NCBI GenBank assembly: GCA_030278955.1
Contig: JAOANR010000003.1
Coordinates: forward strand, 51,432,902 to 51,496,901
Source of the DNA: Hygrophila difformis
Taxonomy: Eukaryota; Streptophyta; Magnoliopsida; Lamiales; Acanthaceae
Reading direction: 5' to 3'
DNA: 64,000 nt
Shown: piece after piece, positions 43,371-54,171 of the stretch
Layout of the letters: every line of letters starts with the position of its first letter
Position numbering within the stretch: position 1 is the first letter of the stretch
Translations under genes and position numbers: made by a program
Notes under the pieces: generated by a model
The model's input: only the letters and a program-made list of their open reading frames with translations
The model's database searches: none
What the model was told of the DNA's origin: nothing

Positions 43371-44429
43371 TTATAGCTTTGTCCAGAAATGAGAGACAAA
43401 TCTACTGTCTCTGTCCGAGATGATGTCATGTGGTACTCCATGCCGCCGTACAACATTGTCGACATACGCCTTTGCCAATTGGTCCATGGACCAAGTATCC
43501 TTCATTGGGATGAATATGGCAGCTTTTGTCAACCTATCCACGATCACCCAGATTTTATTCATCCCTTTCAGTGAACATGGTAACCCCGACACCAAATCCA
43601 TTGAAATGCTATCCCATTTCCAACTCGGGATTTCCAATGGTTGCATTAGTCCTAGGGGTTTTTGACGTACTGCCTTGATCTTATGGCAGGTAAGGCATCT
43701 TACCACAATTTCGGCTACCTCTCTTTTCATGTTCGGCCACCAATAGTTCTTCTTTAAGTCCTTGTACAGCTTGTCTCCTCCGGGATGAACCGAGTATGGG
43801 GTATTATGGCCTTCTTCCATCACCTTTTGCTTTAGGTCAACGCATTTTCGTGGTATACACCACCTTCCCTTGAAGCGGATACTCCCGTCTTCATGAATTT
43901 TAAAATCCATTGCCTTTCCTTCGGCAATGTCCTTCCTAATTTCTTCCAACTTCTCATCACCCGGTTGGGCGAGTCGTATTTCATCGAATATGGTAGGTCC
44001 CACTACCATCGCGTTGACGACTTTGTTTACTGTGCCAGAATGCACCAACTCTAGACTCAATTTCGCCAAGTCTCTGTACAACTCGGCCGGTATCACGAGT
44101 GAATTTGCCACGTGTTGAGTCTTTCGACTCAGGGCATCAGCTACAACGTTGGCTTTTCCTTCGTGATAAGCAATCTCCAGGTCATAATCCTTGATTAACT
44201 CCAACCATCTTCTCTGCCTCAAATTCAGCTCTTTTTGCGTGAATATGTACTTGAGGCTCTTATGTCGGTGAACATCCGACACTTTCGCCCATAGAGATAG
44301 TGTCTTCATATCTTTAAGGCGAACACGACTTCGGCTAGTTCTAAGTCGTGCATCGGGTAGTTCTCTTCGTGTGGTTTTAGTTGACGCGATGCGTATGCTA
44401 TGACCCTTTGATCTTGCATTAACACGCAT
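43371..44429 (-). pseudogene. GyA RNase H end and integrase front half
   Basis: This frame begins within the RNase H region after a shift; its first ~50 residues are out of frame with the domain. It then reads [20 protein letters not shown] and [11 protein letters not shown] (RNase H end), followed by integrase: zinc-binding [14 protein letters not shown]...RCLTCHKIK, first catalytic Asp in SMDLVSGLP, second in [12 protein letters not shown]. It ends at a frame break just after that block. Together with 42534-43346 it covers the whole integrase. Confidence 0.9.
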
Positions 44430-44788
44430 CCCAATCCTTCTTTCGAGGCGTCGCTGTACACCTCGAAGTCACCTTCCTCCGATGGTAGCGCCAATATTGG
44501 CGCTGCGGTAAGTCGTTTCTTCAAATCTTGGAACGCGGACTCGCATTTACTGGTCCATTCGTATTTCACCCCTTTCTTTAACAGCTGGGTTAACGGGCGT
44601 GCGATTTTTGAGAAGTTCTTTACAAATCGCCTGTAGTATCCGGCCAGTCCAAGGAAACTTCTTATCTCTGTTGGACTCTTCGGCATACCCACTCGGTCAC
44701 TGCCGAGATCTTCGCCGGATCTACTACCACTCCGTTGGCGGATACTATATGCCCAAAAAATGCCACTTCTCTTAACCAGAAGTCGCAT
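44306..44788 (-). pseudogene. GyA RT-RNase H connection and RNase H front half
   Basis: A frame reading [20 protein letters not shown] (connection), [18 protein letters not shown] (RNase H first Asp) and [20 protein letters not shown] (Glu), then cut by a frameshift near 44306. It overlaps the C-terminal end of the RT frame, which is shifted near 44690-44720. The first ~35 residues of this frame are not real protein. Confidence 0.88.
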
Positions 44789-45531
44789 TTGGACAACTTG
44801 CCATACAGTCGATTTTCTCGTAAGGTCTGTAACACTTTGTGTAAGTTCTCGGAGTGTTCTTCTTCACTTTTCGAGTAGATCAGGATGTCATCTATGAACA
44901 CCACCACGCATTGAGCTAATAATTTTCGAAATACGTTGTTCATGAAGTTCATGAACATCGCTGGGGCGTTCGTCAGCCCGAATGATAGCACCGTGAACTC
45001 GTAGTGTCCGTAACGAGTTCTGAACGTCGTCTTTGGGATGTCCTTTTCGGCGATCCTCAACTGGTGATATCCAGATCGCAAGTCGATCTTTGAGAATACT
45101 GAGGCTCCCTTCAGTTGGTCGAATAAATCCTCGATCCTGGGCAATGGGTACTTGTTCTTGACGGTGACTTGATTAAGTCCTCTGTAATCAATGCATAGTC
45201 GTAGACCTCCGTCTTTCTTCTTGACGAATAAGACCGGGGCTCCCCATGGAGACGTGCTCGGCCTTATGTATCCCTTCTCCAACAACTCCTCGAGTTGTTC
45301 CTTTAGCTCCTTCATTTCCAGTGGCGCCATGCGGTAAGGAGCATTTGAGACCGGTTCCGTTCCCGGAATGAGATCTATGGTGAATTCAAGATCTCTCTCG
45401 GGCGGCATGCCGGGAACGTCTTCAGGAAATACATCCGGGTATTCTCTTACCACCGGAATGTTATCTACCTTGACTCCTTCGGCCTCAAGGTTATGAATGT
45501 AGCATGCGTACAACGCGTAACCCTTACGCAT
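44662..45531 (-). pseudogene. GyA reverse transcriptase
   Basis: A 289-codon frame with all Ty3/gypsy RT blocks: [54 protein letters not shown] (motif A Asp intact), [20 protein letters not shown] and [12 protein letters not shown] (FIDD at about 44884-44898). The catalytic aspartates are all present, unlike in GyC. It is split from protease by a frameshift near 45540, and its end is frameshifted. Alone it could not give a full polyprotein. Confidence 0.93.
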
Positions 45532-46343
45532 TAAGCTACATAATTTGAAGGCGTTTTAGACTTCTTAGGAGGCTGGGAGTAAAAGATGACTCTCCTCCCT
45601 TTGCTCTTTGACAACGTGATCTTTTGTTTTTGGCATTCGATCACGGCCTTATATTTGGTTAACCAATCCATCCCTAGTATGACGTCAAAATCCTTTAGAT
45701 CGAATTCTAACAAGTTCGCGAAAAACTCTACGTTCTTTATAACTATCGGTATTCCGTTATAGCGCTTAGAGCATGATACTATTTCTCCGGATGGTAGTTG
45801 AATTCCTAAGTTAATCAGCTCGCACTTAGGTAGATCTAGTTCAGGTAAAACTCTTGATGATATTATTGAACAACTAGCTCTTGCGTCAAACAGAACTTTA
45901 AGGGGCGTACTTGAAACATGGAACGTACCTCCCATTACGTCACCCTGCACAGGCACATCCTCCTGGTTGATAACATTCAACCGCCCCATTGGCCGCCCCT
46001 GATTGCCTTGTTGATCCCGATTCGGGTTCTGATTCTGTTGCTGATTTGGGTTCTGTGGAGGACGTTGATTTTGGTTGAAGTTCTGGTTTTGAGGGGGTCT
46101 GTACCCCTGGTTGTTTCCATTCCGTCCATCCTGATTGCGGGGTTGCGCTGGTCCCGTGCCTAAGTCTTCCCTCTTGGTGATGTTTTCCAGTCGAGTGCGG
46201 CACTCATTCACCCAGTGGCCATTGCGACCACACCGGTGGCATGCGCCCTGTTGGGGGCATCCTAGCCAAGTGGGGCTTGCCACATCTCGGGCATGGTGGC
46301 ACCGGGTTACCCTGGAAAAAGACTCTCCCATCATTTCCCCCAT
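45531..46343 (-). pseudogene. GyA nucleocapsid end and aspartic protease
   Basis: The frame covers a CCHC zinc knuckle CHRCGRNGHWVNEC (46240-46199), a Gln/Asn/Pro-rich linker (about 46130-45990), and the protease. The active-site motif is FDARAS (45894-45877 region) instead of the FDSGAS seen in GyD: the Asp is kept but Ser-Gly is replaced by Ala-Arg, so cleavage activity is doubtful. The second motif, [11 protein letters not shown], is normal. The first ~30 residues, before the knuckle, are out of frame with Gag. Gag and protease are joined without the insert seen in GyC. Confidence 0.88.
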
Positions 46344-47237
46344 TGTTGTTCGGAAGGGATCTGTTCAGGCCTCCCCGAAAGTTGTCTCCCCCAGAATTGT
46401 TACCGGATCGGTTATCCCTATTCCTCTTATCTTGTCCCTGAGATGCCCGACTGGGCTCTCCACTCACTTTCCTCTTCATTTGTTGACCCTCGCGACAGCT
46501 ATCGCGCGATCATACACCGCTTGCAGGTCCGGGTAGTGGACGCCAGTGATCACTTCCCGTATGGTCAAGTTCAGCCCCATTTCAAATTTTTGTGCCTTTT
46601 CCACGTCTGTCGGCACGAGTCTCGATGCGAAACGCACAAACTCCTTGAAACGGGCATAGTACTCCTGTACCGTTTGTCCTCCTTGTTTCAACGAGAGGAA
46701 CTCCTCGTACATCGCCGCGTTTGTGCTCATGGGATAAAATCGATCCCTGATCAGTCCCATGAATTCCTCCCACGAGTAGGGTTCTTCGTCCACAGTTAAC
46801 TTGTCTTGCGTGGCACGCCACCATTCATCCGCCTCAGCTCCGAGGTAGTATGATGCCACGTGCACCTTCTCGCCAACTGGGCACCTCACAGCGTTTAGTA
46901 ACTTATCGAATGTTGGGATCCATTCCTCGAGTTTAGCCGGGTCCTCTTCGCCGGCATAGCGCGGAAGGTGATATGAGTTTACCATAGCTAAGTAGTTAAT
47001 GCGGGCCTCGGGTGGAGGTACCGCAGCTGCTTGGCCCTGGTTCACATGTGCGTTCCCTATTGCAATGAGAACCTCTTCTAAGGTGCGTAGACGAGCGTCC
47101 ATGTTGTTTGGCATCGGGTTTGCTGGCTCCTCTTGAGCGTGTATCCCTTCGTTGGGTATCGGCATATCTGGTTGCCCAGGTGTTTCGTTGGTGTTGGGAG
47201 TAGTTGGCTGAGGGCGCGGTCTTCCTCTCGGTGCCAT
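46204..47237 (-). pseudogene. GyA gag (capsid and basic linker)
   Basis: Start MAPRGRPRPQPTTPN at 47237. The capsid region contains EEVLIAIGNAHVNQGQ, INYLAMVNSYHLPRYAGEED, DEWWRATQDKL and FYPMSTNAAMYEEFLSLKQG, typical of plant chromovirus Gag; the frame runs to a stop at 46476-46478. A one-base overlap moves into a second frame (46479-46204), which holds a basic, Asn/Gly-rich linker (MKRKVSGEPSRASQGQ) leading to the zinc knuckle, read in the next frame. In the family these form one polyprotein, so at least two frameshifts are present. Confidence 0.9.
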
Positions 47238-47858
47238 GTTGTTGCAAGAACAGGAGAGTTTAGATTTTCTTGTTTAAGTATTATATAATGCTTGTGAGGT
47301 GATTTATTAAATAATTTATGGTATCAACAGGTATCAATCCACTAGACCCAGCTAGTAGAGGTTGTTTAGAGTTTTAGTGTATTATTTGTTGTTGTTGAAA
47401 GTTGCTTAACACTTGTTGTTTCGTTTTGTTTTGTTTTGCTTTGTTGTTTGTTTTTTTTTTTCGTGAACAGTAACCTGTTCAGGGGTTTTTTTTCTTCAAA
47501 ATCTAGGGTTTAGGGTTTTCAGGGTTTCAGGGTTTGGGGTTGGAGGTATCCTTGTTTAATTGTTGTCCTTATATGTCGTTTATTTATTAATACTTGTATT
47601 CTTGTTTAGTTGTTATCTCATATACATATGTTGTTTATTATTACCTTGTTCCCTCATTTGATCAAGGTAATTAAAGAATGATAACTTAATAAAATGTAAG
47701 GAATAATTTAAATATACTTGTATATAAAATAAATGCTTGTATATTTATTACTCAAAAAAAAATTATTTAGGTTACAAGCATTCAAAACAGAAATAATAGT
47801 GCTGATAATAATTTAAAGGGATATGTAAATAATAGTGCATCGGTATGGATCTCTAAGT
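47238..47858 (-). other. GyA spacer between leader ORF and gag
   Basis: 621 bases without a credible ORF. It contains a telomere-like tract of AGGGTTT units (+ strand, 47502-47543), and a GTGAACAG...CTGTTCA inverted pair near 47462-47481, as in GyB and GyD at the same place. Mostly AT-rich between 47560 and 47858. Confidence 0.6.
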
Positions 47859-48245
47859 CTAGAGTGAATAGGTAGGTGCATCCTCGATGGGATCGTCCTC
47901 GTCGCTGGATACGTCAATGGGGGTGGGTGTTCCAACAGGCTCGGGGCTCTGAGGAAATACATCATCCTCTAGGCTCATCAGTTCCATTCCTAAGTGCCCT
48001 ACTTGCATCATCAGTTTGTTATCCTTGTTTTGAAGTGCAACCACTTGGGTTTGAAGTTCGGCTACTTGGGCCTTGAGTTGAGTTATATCGTGATGGTCAG
48101 CTTCCCTAAGATGCCCCAAATGGGCCACGTTACCCTCTAGTTGTTGTACCCGAGTCTTGAAGTAATTGACATGTTCTTGTGACTCTAGGTACGCGTTAGT
48201 CAGTTTCATCATCAGATTGATCATGTTCGTGTTGGGTTCGGCCAT
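47859..48245 (-). CDS. Leader coiled-coil protein (ORF0) of GyA
   Basis: A 128-residue open frame. Likely coiled coil from about residue 20 to 95 with regularly spaced Leu/Val; conserved blocks NMINLMMKLTNAYLESQ, QLEGNV, LREADHHDITQLKAQVAEL and GMELMSLEDDV. The C-terminus is acidic and Pro-rich (DVSSDEDDPIEDAP), resembling a SUMO- or CK2-type acidic patch, though no function can be claimed from that. Position: about 385 bases after the primer-binding site and 621 bases before gag, same strand. Divergent from the GyB and GyD versions at many sites, yet the frame, length class and motif order are kept. Confidence 0.75.
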   Translation of the reverse strand: MAEPNTNMINLMMKLTNAYLESQEHVNYFKTRVQQLEGNVAHLGHLREADHHDITQLKAQVAELQTQVVALQNKDNKLMMQVGHLGMELMSLEDDVFPQSPEPVGTPTPIDVSSDEDDPIEDAPTYSL

Positions 48246-48630
48246 CTAATGTCAACAAAGAGGTTAGAGTTAGAACATGTTTCGAGCAAAGTCAAGATAT
48301 GCAGGAATTTAAATCTACATGAATATGCATATACAATCCCCCCAATAAAAATTTATTTAATGTGTTTTTAATTTAAATTTAATCATGGATTAAAGTAATT
48401 AAAAAAATTTTGGGCCTCTATATCGGGCCAAAAGTAATAATATGGCTAAAGTAACAAAAATATGGGTATTTGGGTCAATCATAAAAAAAATTTGGGTCAA
48501 AATGATTAATCATTGGGCTCAAACTTTGAGCTAAAAATAATACTAGTAGTTAAAAATAAGAAAATTAAAAATAATACTAGGTTTTAAAATAATGGTTTAA
48601 AAATAATAATAGTAGCTTTAAAATTTTCCA

Positions 48631-48643
48631 GGCTCTGATACCA
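48631..48643 (-). other. GyA primer-binding site
   Basis: TGGTATCAGAGCC on the minus strand, separated from the LTR end by AGT: the exact 13-base complement expected for initiator-Met tRNA. The AT-rich stretch from here to the leader ORF (48246-48630) shows no gene. Confidence 0.9.
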
Positions 48644-48646
48644 ACT

Positions 48647-51152
48647 TGTAACATCCCGGATCTGATAACCCAGGCCGGGATGTCACCGCCACACCTCCCT
48701 AGCAAGACACGGATTTTCCGAGCTTGCTAAAGAGATGCAAGGCTATAGGTATTGCAAAGAGTTTTAAAACAAGTCCGGAATTTATTTAAAAATAATAATA
48801 AGTCTCATCCACACATAATAGTAATAATAATATGTCGCAGCGGAAATAAATAAAATGGGCCAACATGGCCAAAACTCGGGTTTTACATGCCCGATATGCA
48901 GTATCATAAAAACGACAATTTAATATTTAATAATTCCATCCCCCAATGCACATGCTATGCATCATCTCCGTACTCTGAAAGAAAAAGGAAACAACAATTT
49001 TATCGGTATTATAAAATACTGTGTAAGTCGATCCTAACATAGCAATAAAGGGGTTTAATTAAATAATTAAATTCTCTCCTAATCATGCATACAACAATCC
49101 ATTTACCAATTTGAAATTTAAAATTAAAAAATTTAATTGTATACTTGGACATGCATCAAATTCATAAATAATAATTTAACATGTTATAAATTTAAGGCAT
49201 CAATTTAAATGCAAAATTTAAAGACAAGAGTAATTAAATAAATACGTAAAAAGTATTAAGTCTTTTAAATTTTCCCCGTTACATCACCGTTTCTCAATAT
49301 TTAGTGTAGCCGGTCATCCGGCGGCCGCAGCCGTTTCGTAAGTTTCTTGTGTAGCCGGTAATCCGGCGGCCGCAGACGTATCTGCCATACCCAAAACACT
49401 CCGGAGCCTCGGGAAATCCATACGGATAATCCCGAGAGTGTAGGCCGTATCTCAATGCCGTTTTGGCGTAGTATCTCATCTAAATTCTCTCGTCCATTAT
49501 AGGCCCGAAGAGAAATGCTAGAGGGGCACCCTGCAGAGCACTCACCCTCCGCCGAAGTATCTCATATGTTTCAATTTAGTGTAACGGGATTTTTCAAAAG
49601 TATAGATGTATCGTATTTCAAGGTCTCGACCGTATGTTTCGAAATTTCAAAATCTCTTCGGTTTAAAATCGTTGGCGTCACAGTTTACGCCTTTTTAATT
49701 TAAAAGTTCATTTCAAGTCCGAAAATTTTGAAATTTTCACGGACTTTGAAATTTTCACAGTATATCAAAAACACCCTAACGAACAACTTTTGTGTTTTAA
49801 CGATTCCAAAATAAGTTGAGGAAACATGTCAAAAATCGAGTTTATTGCACAACATGTACACTGTCAGGATTCAGGTTTACCACAGTTTGGAAAATCGACG
49901 TTTTGACATACCAAATAGATCCAAAAATTCTGAAATTTTATATGCACAAACAAGACATGATTGTCTACAACTTTTATGTAGATGTCAAAGATCAATTCGG
50001 ACTAGAAAATATAGAAACGGGCTCATCAAGTTCGGACATCAACACTGTCAGATTTCCGAAAAGTTTTCAAATCGCAGTTTATATTCGGATCGATTTGGGG
50101 TAGAAAACGTTGATGAAAATGGCTGAAATTTTTACACAACATAGATTAATGTCTTAGGAACAAAAATCTAGTTTTGAGTTTCTCGGATTGGATTCTCGAA
50201 ATATGAGTTTTAATCGGATTTCAGAAATTGCGCAAGATAGGGTTTTTAAGTTCGGTTTTTATGTTTTGTTACAAAGTGACTAAAATGGACACCCCTAAGC
50301 CACCCGTATTGATATGAAAGGCATCAACTTACAGTGCTTGAGTGTTTGGTCGTCCTAGGGTCACTCGGCTTGTCCAAAGTTAGTACGAACGGAACAACGC
50401 CCACGTTCTCCTTCTCCTTCGATCACGAATGTGTTTACAAGTCCAATATTCGAAAGTTAGATAGAGGATTGGAGATAAAAATGGGAAAAGGAATCTGAAT
50501 ACTCCTTACCAATGATCTAAGGGATGTAAACCTTGATCTACACGTCTCTACGGTCGTCGATGGTTGCCGGAAGTTCGTCGGGAGGTCGTCGGAAGAGTGT
50601 TTGGCTTTGGGAGTGTTTTGGGAGAGTAGAGAAGGTTTGGAGGCTGACAAATGGGGTGGGAATTAACCCTAGGTCATCCTAATACTCTTTCCCCCATCCA
50701 AAATCCACCTTCCATAATCGGGGGGGTCGAAATATGGCAAGAAATCGCCGAAACCGCGTGAATGGCCGCATTCTGTGGTGTCACGCGGGGTTGGCGCGCT
50801 GGAAGGCCAAACCCCACGCGGCCAGTGCGCGGCCTCCGCCTGGGCCTCGGTCCGGACGGGTCCGTGCGATCCGTCGGGTCTTTTCCTCCTCTCTTTCGGA
50901 CTTCTATCCTTCCGTATTTTCGGGCTTGATTTTCCGGGATATTTTCGGATTGTGATTCCTATCCTAATTTTATTCCGACTTAAATTGATTTCATGTTTGA
51001 AATCTTAGGTCCGTCGGTTTTGGGTTCGTCGGCTCCTAAATCGTGGTCTTTCGACTTCCGTGCATTTTCAATTTTACAGGTTCTCGGAAACAAGACCTCT
51101 TTTCTCATCGGATTAAATTCTATTTTATATCCTAAAATTTACGGGTATTACA
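48647..51152 (-). repeat. GyA 5' LTR (2506 bp)
   Basis: Collinear with the 3' LTR. Extra sequence: a duplicated GTGTAGCCGGTAATCCGGCG-containing segment (about 49326-49375) and a second copy of GGACTTTGAAATTTTCAC near 49740. A GC-rich promoter-proximal block lies at about 50780-50875. Short frames in this block appear in both LTRs with the same start (MARNRRNRVNGRILWCHAG), but they lie antisense to the element and are most likely a by-product of conserved GC-rich DNA. Confidence 0.95.
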
Positions 51153-52207
51153 TTTTAATACAGAGTAGATCTATGTCTTAGGAACAAAATTCTAGTTTAA
51201 GGTTTTTTGTTTTGAGCACTCGAAAAGGTCCAAAAAATTAAAGTTTCAAAACTGCGCATCCATGGATCTTATTTTGACGAATTTTACGTTTAATAAATTA
51301 AGTTCATGTTTTGTTCGATTTTACGTCGCCAAAATTGTTAGGGTAAGAGTCAACTTACTTTTTTTCGACGTCTACAGTTTTAGATTTGAACAATTGGGCC
51401 TCCGAGATCCTCGCACGCGTCTAGATTCCGTCGTCTCTTCTTCTTTGGTCCCGGTTCATGAATACAGTCAAAGTTTCCTAAGTTAGGCATGATTTTTAAC
51501 AACTAAATGAATAGAACAGGGGTATACTAAACCTTTCCACCCGATCTACGCTTAGAGAGTCTTCAAATTCGTCCACGAAGCCTTCCTACTCGCCGGAATT
51601 CGCTCCGAAGCTTCGGACTAGGGTTTCTTCGGGTGTTCAAATGTATGTGGAAATTGTGGAAGTGTTGAAAGGCGTACGGGCCTGAATAAGGGGGTATTTA
51701 TAGCCCCCAACAACCCCACAACATCTGAGATTCGAAGATGTGCATATTGGGCCTCAAGAAACGGAACATACGTCGTAAAATCCAAAGTCGGGCGAGAGAA
51801 TCCCGCAAGAGCCGCAACAGCCGCGAAGGCGCGCCCGTGGCGCGGTTTTGGCCACGCACCGCACGGGGACTGCGCCGGCCCGGGTCGTGCGATCCGTCGG
51901 GCCTTTTCTCCTCTCTTTTGTGCTATTATCTTTCTATGTTCTTGGGCTTCGATTTTTGGGTTATTCTTTGGCTTTAAATTTCTACCTAATTTCATTTGGA
52001 TCTCAAATTAATTTCGTGTTCGAAATCTTGAGTCCATCGACATTTGGTTCCCGTGTAAGAATTTATTTAGTTAAATTATTTTCAACTTCACGGGCTCTTG
52101 GAAATCAAATTCCTTTTAATCTTTGAATTAAATTCCCTCTCTTTCTATCTTTATTTCATTTATTTATTTATTTATTTATTTATGTGACTAATTTTGTGGG
52201 TATTACA
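51153..52207 (-). repeat. GyB 5' LTR, outer part
   Basis: Continues the LTR interrupted at 39828 and ends GGGTATTACA at 52207 (sense start of the LTR). It contains the GC-rich block (about 51780-51900). Confidence 0.88.
51693..51704 (-). promoter_or_regulatory. GyB LTR TATA box
   Basis: GCTATAAATACC on the minus strand, about 500 bases inside the LTR and downstream of the GC-rich block, as in GyD and F. Confidence 0.55.
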
Positions 52208-52409
52208 GTATTTATGCCCATTTTAATAATTTCAATACATCAAAAGTCATTCTACATACAATTCAACCAAACATGTTCCCGTTGAAAAGCAACTTTAATA
52301 ATATCAATCCAAACAATTATTTGAACTGTTTTTGCTTTTGAATTCTCCTTCTCTCTCCTTCTCCTTTTACTACTAACTTCTTTTTTCAAAAGCCAAAACA
52401 TACAGGCCC
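52208..52409. mobile_element. Right half of the TIR element split by GyB
   Basis: See 36239-36464. It ends AGCCAAAACATACAGGCCC; CTTTTGAATTCTCC-like words mirror the left half. Confidence 0.45.
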
Positions 52410-53849
52410 ATAGAGTTCTACTCTTCCCGCAGGGCTTTGAGCCTGAGCTCTGCTTCCCTGAGTAGAGTGTCTGTTGGAAGTTTTTTCCAGAACCTTAGAA
52501 GGTTTTCTCTATTTCAGAGAAAAGTTGGTGTAGTATGAATTCTCCAGCCATTGTTTTAAAAATCTCTTTGAAGTGTTCTTTGTTTTTTTTTTCCAAACTC
52601 AAGTATTCTTTTACATTTTGGAAGTTTGGCCCAAACTTATTTGCTCTGAACAACAACTGCCTCCTTATGTGCCAATACTTTGTCCAACTAGCCTAGGAAT
52701 ATTTTTTATATTGGTGGTGGAGTTAGTGGTGATCGGTTTAACCGAATCAGCGGTTCCGGTTCCCCTTGAACCATTGGACCGGTTTGGCCAGTTCACCGTT
52801 GAACCGCCAATATTTTTTAAAAAACTAATTCTAAATAAAAAAATAGATAAATAAATAAACTGGTCGTTTTAATGGCGGTTCACTGTCGATTTTTGCTTAA
52901 AAATTAGAAATTTTGTAAAAATAAAATGCACAAATTGTCGGTTGAACCGGCGGTTCGTCTGTTCAGGAATAACACAAACCTTAACTAAGCCGGCTAAGCT
53001 AAGGTTAGTTTCGATTAAGGTTGGGGAACTGGAACCGGAACCCAAACTGACCAATCCAGTGGTTCAACCGCTGGTTAGATCCGTCGGTTTAGGTTTGTTT
53101 GGGCAACTCTAAGTGGTATTAGTGGTTGTAGAGTGTAATTCCTAATAATTTAAATCCAAGTAAATCCGAGATAATTCTAAGAAGCCAAAAATAAATTATT
53201 CCGATAAATTATTGCTCTTAGAAATGTTATCGACGAATTCAGAGTTAGAGTTTGAACTTAGGTCGAGTTCAAACGGCTCAAATAAATGGGTTAGACAATG
53301 GGTGGAGAAATCCCAAATTAGTCTATGGACCAAGCACAAAAAAATGGAGGAGAAAAGACCTTAAAGGAATTATCAATGGCCCAACACGAACTGGGGGCTA
53401 GGCCGCCCGCTCGAACCCAAGAACGCGCCCTGGGCGCACCTAGAAGGAATAAATGGCCTTATAGCCTTGGCATGCATTTTTTCGTTGGATTCCACCCTTA
53501 AATTCGGGTGTTAATGATGGACAATGATGTCTAATGGAGGGAGCTTTAGGGACTCTTAAGGAATCGTTTGGGGGCTTGAAATCCTTGCGAGGATTGTTGG
53601 AAACTAAACATCATATGTTTGAAAATGACTACAAAAGCATGGTTGTGGATAAGCTTGAGTTGGAAACTTCTAGAGTGGACAAATTATATATTATCTCCAT
53701 GGACAAATTATGGTATTTAAACTGCCATGAAAAAGTATAGTATATAATATTCTTGGGATAGACAGGATAAGATATAAAAGTGATTAAATGAAAGGTAGTG
53801 ATAAATAATGAAATTGGTTTACTCAGGCAATGAAAATAGTGAAAGGAAG
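52410..53849. other. Non-genic stretch; possible hAT-type remnant
   Basis: No credible gene. 52588-52735 is the third copy of the segment seen at 35559 and 35818. About 52735-53100 is rich in CGGTT/AACCG words (GGTTTAACCG, GGTTGAACCGGCGG) and ends TTGTTTGGGCAACTCTA, suggesting a decayed hAT-type element, without confirmed duplications. 53100-53849 shows nothing that I recognise. Confidence 0.45.
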
Positions 53850-54171
53850 GCATAGCAATAATTGTTTACTATATTTTATGATCAAGTGTGTGCACAAATA
53901 ATGTAGAATGGCCATACATATAGGCAAACATAACACCACTACTGACATAAGATAAGATTAGTTAGCAAAATTTATTTATCTGTCTCCTCTAAGTCAAGAC
54001 ATCAATAGTGCTTCCTCTCAAGTCAAGATCTCAATAGTGCATGTATATATAATAATACTCTCCCTTTGATGTCTTCGATATAAAGAATATGCCTCGTTAA
54101 AACCTTACTTGGAAAAAACCATGTGGGAAAAATTCAAGTTAGGAAAAAGAGTACATGATTATTGTATATTT
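53850..54171 (-). repeat. Probable 3' LTR of the copia element
   Basis: In minus sense it follows a purine tract (GTGGGAGAAG, 54182-54173) and contains TGTACTCTTTTTCC, AAGTAAGGTTTTAACGAGGC and a direct repeat GCACTATTGA...TCTTGACTT, a layout common in plant copia LTRs. Neither end is fixed, because the other LTR is outside the window. Confidence 0.4.

Larger units (their letters stand above)
39829..51152 (-). mobile_element. GyA: nearly full-length Tekay/Del-like chromovirus
   Basis: An 11.3-kb minus-strand element with both LTRs, a perfect 5-bp target duplication TTTTA, primer-binding site, polypurine tract and all coding modules: leader ORF, gag, zinc knuckle, protease, RT, RNase H, integrase, chromodomain. 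LTRs start TGTARTACCC and end in GTTACA. It is the youngest-looking element here by structure, yet pol is broken by several frameshifts. It sits inside the 5' LTR of GyB. Confidence 0.96.
36465..52207 (-). mobile_element. GyB: chromovirus derivative, gag-pol deleted, split by GyA
   Basis: Minus-strand element. Sense order: 5' LTR (52207-51153 and 39828-38604, split by GyA), degenerate primer-binding site, leader with the small coiled-coil ORF, telomere-like tract, N-terminal gag remnant, then a direct jump into a truncated 3' LTR (36934-36465). Flanks are ATATT (36460-36464) and GTATT (52208-52212), an imperfect 5-bp duplication. One deletion removed most of gag, all of pol, and the first part of the 3' LTR in sense order. 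It inserted in a small TIR element. Confidence 0.85.

Noticed and set aside
45918..46799. Long plus-strand frames opposite gag and protease of GyA
   Set aside because: Antisense shadows of real coding sequence on the minus strand.
52735..53100. A defined hAT element
   Set aside because: CGGTT-rich composition and one end look right, but I could not find matching terminal repeats with an 8-bp duplication, so it is only listed as a possible remnant.
53534..53740. A 68-codon frame between the GyB nest and the copia element
   Set aside because: No motif, no start context and typical chance length in non-genic DNA.
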